The position numbers and the translations under genes were made by a program. A DNA stretch of 9,176 bases from Nanosynbacter sp. (GTDB taxonomy: Bacteria > Patescibacteriota > Saccharimonadia > Saccharimonadales > Saccharimonadaceae): NCBI GenBank assembly GCA_015257445.1, contig JABZKE010000017.1, forward strand, positions 1 to 9,176, given 5' to 3'. The notes beneath the pieces are model-generated. The model made no database searches, was not told the DNA's origin, and was given only the letters and a program-made list of their open reading frames with translations. Positions within the stretch are counted from its first letter, which is position 1. Each line of letters opens with the position of its first letter. Positions 6,560 through 9,176 of this stretch are shown here, in pieces.

Positions 6560-6568
6560 GACTGCTAA
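6542..6568. promoter_or_regulatory. CIRCE operator (HrcA site) of dnaK
   Basis: TTAGCACTC-N9-GACTGCTAA. The left arm is identical to consensus and the right arm differs by one base from GAGTGCTAA; the 9-bp gap is canonical. It covers the dnaK -35. HrcA binding here represses dnaK at normal temperature and is relieved on heat shock, so an hrcA gene should exist elsewhere in the genome. Adjacent bases make a perfect 10-bp palindrome, GCTAATTAGC (6537-6546). Confidence 0.92.
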
Positions 6569-6624
6569 TTATTAAATTAACAGGGGTGGATGAGAAAAAT
6601 TAAAAAGATTTTTGAGATTTTTGC

Positions 6625-7779
6625 CTATTTTTTGATGAAAATTTTCTTCACAAATTCGATTAATTCGACTCGGAATTGGAATAGTAGAAGACCAATACCA
6701 GCTACTGAAGAGCCGATAATTGCCGTAGAGCCATTAAATTGCTTGGGCGTTTTTTCAGGGTCGCCAGTTTTTGGTACCTCAAGCTTATCGGCGGCACCAG
6801 TATTGGCCTTTTGCTTGCGACAGCGATGAGTCTCAGGATTTCGCTCATAACCTTCTTTACAAGGTGCAGGAGTTTTTTCGTCTTTTGAGTCAATTTTCTT
6901 ACAGCGATTAGTGGCGGGATTTAACTCCTTGCCTTCACCACAAGTTTTAGGAGTCTTTGGTACTGGAATTTTTACACAACGGCCGCTCTTCGGGCTGATT
7001 GTTTTACCCACTTCGCATGGTTTCTTTGCATTTCCTGTAGGACTAATCTTTTTACAACGATGCGTCTGAGGGTTAAGGTAATAACCTGTCTTGCAGATCT
7101 TTGGTTGATTTTCATGAGAGTTCTCCTTATTACAGCGATGAGTAGCTTGATTTAAATAATATCCAGGTTTGCATTGCTTTGGTGTATTTGGTTTTGGCGT
7201 GACGATCTTATTACAACGATGAGTTTCCTGATTTCTGATGTAGCCAGACTTACAGGGTTTATTCACGATATTTTCAGTTGGCTTAGTCTGGTTAGGCTTA
7301 GTAGGCTTTGGTTGTTTAGGTTGTTTAGGTTTTTTCTGAGGAGCTTTTGGCTCTGTAGTCTTTCCTGGCTCTTGAGGTTTTTTCGGTTTCTTTTTATGAC
7401 GTTCGTCATAGGTTTTTATACAACGATTAGTTAAGGGATTACGAATTTTTCCCTCTGGACAGGGTTTAGGGTCCGGCAAAACACTGCGATGTTCGGCATC
7501 GGTAGGGGCTTCAGCAAAAATAATTTCAGAATATGAATTCCCCGTCAGAGAGCCGAGACTGACAGATCCAAGTAGCTCGGCCCTCTGTGGAACTTTACCG
7601 ATATTATAATAATTTTGGGGACTTCCATCTCTTTTTAGACTTAAAGGATTCCAGGCGTCATCCTTTTTGGCGCTGGAAAAATCTAAAAATAAGATGGACA
7701 AAAATAATAAAAATAGACCAGTAGCAAAACACCACATAGTCGGTTTTTCTGGTCGCTTTCTGAATTGTACTTTTTTCAT
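6625..7779 (-). CDS. Secreted wall-anchored-like protein with seven two-cysteine repeats
   Basis: 384 residues from ATG 7779, chosen over the in-frame ATG at 7809 because GAGG lies five bases ahead of it. Order: a basic N-tail, a hydrophobic signal/anchor segment (16-34) with possible cleavage after SSA (35-37), a linker, repeat 1, a Pro/Lys-rich stalk (about 128-170), repeats 2-7, VPKTGD (335-340), a hydrophobic helix (351-369) and a basic tail ending KKIFIKK. VPKTGD before a membrane helix and positive tail resembles an LPxTG sortase signal with Val for Leu. The repeats follow C-x2-G-x3-N-P-x-T-x-R-C-x-K, and each cysteine pair is 13 residues apart, suited to a disulfide outside the cell. 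Similar repeats occur, to my recollection, in Saccharibacteria surface proteins. No enzymatic motif. It diverges from the 7961 operon and shares its repeat-bearing intergenic region. Confidence 0.85.
   Translation of the reverse strand: MKKVQFRKRPEKPTMWCFATGLFLLFLSILFLDFSSAKKDDAWNPLSLKRDGSPQNYYNIGKVPQRAELLGSVSLGSLTGNSYSEIIFAEAPTDAEHRSVLPDPKPCPEGKIRNPLTNRCIKTYDERHKKKPKKPQEPGKTTEPKAPQKKPKQPKQPKPTKPNQTKPTENIVNKPCKSGYIRNQETHRCNKIVTPKPNTPKQCKPGYYLNQATHRCNKENSHENQPKICKTGYYLNPQTHRCKKISPTGNAKKPCEVGKTISPKSGRCVKIPVPKTPKTCGEGKELNPATNRCKKIDSKDEKTPAPCKEGYERNPETHRCRKQKANTGAADKLEVPKTGDPEKTPKQFNGSTAIIGSSVAGIGLLLFQFRVELIEFVKKIFIKK
6820..7461 (-). repeat. Seven protein-level C-x12-C repeats
   Basis: Cysteine pairs at residues 107/120, 176/189, 203/216, 229/242, 255/268, 280/293 and 307/320. 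Units 2-7 are spaced 25-27 residues apart, with short basic Pro/Asn-rich linkers; unit 1 is separated from them by the stalk. Unit 5 is the most divergent (ISPKSGRC instead of NPxTxRC). The DNA copies have drifted, so this is an old protein repeat rather than a recent DNA duplication. Confidence 0.9.
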
Positions 7780-7807
7780 ATTTACCTCACTTAATTTGTT
7801 TGACTGC

Positions 7808-7816
7808 AATTTAGCA
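7808..7816 (-). promoter_or_regulatory. Possible extended -10 of the surface-protein gene
   Basis: The minus strand reads TGCTAAATT (7816-7808), predicting a start near 7801 and a 22-nt leader containing GAGG before ATG 7779. No clear -35. A CATAAGC core (7838-7844) lies about 40 bp upstream of this start, where an activator could sit. Confidence 0.4.
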
Positions 7817-7893
7817 AGTTTAAGAAAAAAGGAGAAGCATAAGCGGAAAGATTTTTGATTTTACAGATAGAAAGAAGCCTTAAAAATTTTTAG

Positions 7894-7956
7894 CATAAGC
7901 AAGTTATAAATTGTCATAAGCAAGATATGATTGACCATAAGCATGATATAATATAG
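7894..7956 (+). repeat. Three 21-bp direct repeats (CATAAGCAAG-type), likely operator array
   Basis: CATAAGCAAG at 7894 and 7915 and CATAAGCATG at 7936 are spaced by exactly 21 bp, two turns of B-DNA, so all three cores face the same side. Similarity continues past the core with TAT and A-rich positions. The third unit runs into the -10 box of the downstream operon. A fourth CATAAGC (7838-7844) is 56 bp before the first and out of phase. This geometry suits cooperative binding of a regulator. No known binding protein is recognised. Confidence 0.8.
7944..7952 (+). promoter_or_regulatory. Extended -10 promoter of the 7961 operon, likely leaderless
   Basis: TGATATAAT carries a perfect TATAAT (7947-7952) with an upstream TG. 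No -35 is present at the right distance; the CATAAGC repeats occupy that space, suggesting activator dependence. The start should fall at about 7959-7961, on the ATG, and no ribosome site precedes the gene. Confidence 0.65.
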
Positions 7957-7960
7957 CTAA

Positions 7961-8671
7961 ATGGAGGTTCAAAATTTACTATTGACTTTCGGGGTGATAA
8001 TTTTGAGTGCCCTAGCCCAGTCTTCCATGCAACTCAGCACGGGGGTATTTCTTTTGCTGTATCGTGAAAGCGCCGGAAGGTACTTAAAGAAGAAAACGAA
8101 AAATCTTCTTTCAAATTACATCGTAGGCTACATCTTTTTAACAAGTTTACTCCTAACCTCTATCTGTTATGCTCTAATGATGCTATTTGGTGGCAATTTA
8201 ACCATCCTGTGTCTGACGATTTTAATTTGTTTGATTTTTAGTCTTGCAATTTGCGTGTGGTTCTTCTACTATAAAACCAACAGATCCACGGAACTTTGGT
8301 TGCCAAAGTCAATCATCCGATACATCCGCAAACGCGCGGCAAATTCATCTAGTAATATTGAGGCCTTTTCACTAGGTGTTTTGTCAGTGGTGGCGGAACT
8401 ACCATTCATCTTAGCTTTAATGTTGGTTTCAGCCGATAGTTTTTTGAAGCTACCAGCGCTTTGGCAGATTGTAATGATTTTAACCTATACGGCGATTTCA
8501 GTGATGCCGCTAGTAGTATTGAAGTTAAGCATTCGCCACGGTAAGACAGCTGCGGAAATTCAAAAGTGGCGTCTAGATAATTTAGATTTCACGAAACTGA
8601 TTTCAAGTATTCTTTTCATTACTTTAGGATTATTTCTGATTGCTTTTAAATTAGTGGCAGGAGGTTTTTAA
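7961..8671 (+). CDS. Integral membrane protein of unknown function, six helices
   Basis: 236 residues. Helices at about 4-34, 52-77, 79-104, 134-157, 166-189 and 212-234, with a basic hydrophilic stretch (105-133) splitting the protein into three plus three. The block GVLSVVAELPF (139-149) at the start of the second half and the 3+3 layout loosely recall small transporters of the LysE/CcdA kind, but I do not recognise the family and no CxxC or other redox pair is visible. The ATG at 7961 lies about two bases from the predicted transcription start, so translation is probably leaderless; GGAGG at 7963-7967 is inside the gene and not placed to serve a later start. First gene of an operon ending in a flavoprotein, so transport of a redox-active solute or electron transfer at the membrane is possible. 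Confidence 0.85.
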   Translation: MEVQNLLLTFGVIILSALAQSSMQLSTGVFLLLYRESAGRYLKKKTKNLLSNYIVGYIFLTSLLLTSICYALMMLFGGNLTILCLTILICLIFSLAICVWFFYYKTNRSTELWLPKSIIRYIRKRAANSSSNIEAFSLGVLSVVAELPFILALMLVSADSFLKLPALWQIVMILTYTAISVMPLVVLKLSIRHGKTAAEIQKWRLDNLDFTKLISSILFITLGLFLIAFKLVAGGF

Positions 8672-8928
8672 TGCGTAAAAAGAATAGCGAAAATCTGCCA
8701 GTGACAGATAAGTTGATCAAGAAAATTCTAAAGACGGAATGCAAGATTGAAAATATTCCAGAACTAGATACACAGACAGTAGAATTTATCGTAAAAAAAG
8801 TGGTGTCTTGGGCAGAAAAGAAAACTATTGTAACTCAAAGTGAATTCGATAAGAAATTAGCGAACGAGGTAAAAAAGTTTAATACTGACTTGGGGTTCAT
8901 GATTGAGCAAAGAAACAAACTGGTTTAG
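8671..8928 (+). CDS. Small lysine-rich protein of unknown function
   Basis: 85 residues, soluble, highly charged and mostly predicted helical; a single cysteine (C24), no recognisable motif. Its ATG shares one base with the stop of the preceding membrane gene (TAATG), and AGGAGG (8659-8664) lies six bases ahead, so translation is coupled. Thirteen bases separate it from the flavoprotein start. Fixed position between a membrane protein and an oxidoreductase suggests an accessory or linking subunit, which is inference only. Real coding is supported by the strong ribosome site and tight operon spacing. Confidence 0.82.
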   Translation: MRKKNSENLPVTDKLIKKILKTECKIENIPELDTQTVEFIVKKVVSWAEKKTIVTQSEFDKKLANEVKKFNTDLGFMIEQRNKLV

Positions 8929-8941
8929 AGAAGGATGAATG

Positions 8942-9176
8942 ATGAGTGAAAAATTTGATTATGATTTGATAATTATCGGTAGCGGTGCAGCAGGAATGTC
9001 GGCGGCAAGAGCGGCAGCTGCAAGCAAAATTCGCGTAGCAATTATCGAGAACGAATTGGTTGGCAGCAAGTCCGATATTTATCGCGTAGCACAACTTTCA
9101 GCTTCCGATATCGCAAACCAATATTACGAAGCGAAAAAGTTTTTACAGTTAAGCAATAATCAAGACACTCTAACAT
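8942..9176 (+). CDS. NAD(P)/FAD-dependent oxidoreductase, N-terminal part (cut by right edge)
   Basis: The first 78 residues of a flavoprotein. A beta-alpha-beta dinucleotide fold is clear: YDLIIIGSGAAGMSAARAAA (7-26) with GxGxxG at 13-18, and VAIIE (32-36) ending in the glutamate that binds the FAD ribose. This matches the pyridine nucleotide-disulfide oxidoreductase superfamily (Lpd, MerA, glutathione reductase). In those enzymes a CxxxxC redox pair follows within about ten residues; here the stretch 37-60 has no cysteine at all. The ATG at 8942 is chosen because AAGGA lies six bases ahead; in-frame ATG 8939 leaves too little room. Third gene of the 7961 operon. Superfamily is secure, substrate unknown. 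Confidence 0.9.
   Translation, partial: MSEKFDYDLIIIGSGAAGMSAARAAAASKIRVAIIENELVGSKSDIYRVAQLSASDIANQYYEAKKFLQLSNNQDTLT

Noticed and set aside
6570..6624. Terminator after the surface-protein gene
   Set aside because: The stretch is A/T-rich with only weak A-T pairing and no GC stem, so no intrinsic terminator can be claimed.
7894..7956. CRISPR-like array
   Set aside because: Only three units with a 10-bp core, no separate spacers, no cas genes; promoter position points to operators.
1..9176. Alternative genetic code with TGA as glycine, as in Absconditabacteria/Gracilibacteria
   Set aside because: No gene ends in TGA, but all complete genes are full length under the standard code and none needs an internal TGA to be read.

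Overview
The window is a low-GC bacterial chromosome segment read with the standard code. All eight stop codons that can be read are TAA (5) or TAG (3), and none is TGA. It best fits a Patescibacteria/CPR genome, most likely Saccharibacteria (TM7). The reasons are compact gene packing, a stand-alone CIRCE-controlled dnaK, and a wall-anchored-looking protein built from two-cysteine repeats of a type I associate with that group. The lineage is an inference from gene content, not a phylogenetic result.

Layout, left to right. The N-terminal half of ftsH runs leftward out of the window (1-950). A tRNA-Pro(TGG) gene diverges from it, and their promoters are interleaved. A gene-free, hairpin-rich stretch of about 250 bp follows the tRNA. 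Next comes a leftward pair: a MoaA-like radical SAM enzyme and a CYTH-domain (class IV adenylate cyclase/triphosphatase-like) protein. An intrinsic terminator that contains the radical SAM stop codon separates the two. A TylF-like methyltransferase and a YjdF/DUF2238-like six-helix membrane protein form a second leftward pair. It lies downstream of a strong hairpin terminator that closes dnaK. dnaK has a textbook TTGACA-N17-TATACT promoter covered by a CIRCE operator, so heat-shock repression by HrcA is expected. Upstream of dnaK is a leftward gene for a surface protein with seven C-x12-C repeats and a VPKTGD sorting-like signal.

The right end is a rightward operon: a six-helix membrane protein, an 85-residue protein of unknown function whose start overlaps the previous stop codon, and an NAD(P)/FAD-type oxidoreductase cut by the window edge. 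Its promoter is an extended -10 with no -35. It is preceded by three direct repeats of CATAAGCAAG/TG phased at exactly 21 bp. A fourth core lies in front of the divergent surface-protein gene.

How the genes may work together: FtsH and DnaK are core proteostasis genes. The radical SAM/CYTH pair has arginine and isoleucine codon use unlike dnaK, ftsH and the methyltransferase, and lies beside a tRNA, so it may have been acquired. Both families have members acting on nucleoside triphosphates. The membrane protein, small protein and flavoprotein look like one regulated redox or transport unit. Its repeat array is the most striking regulatory structure in the window.
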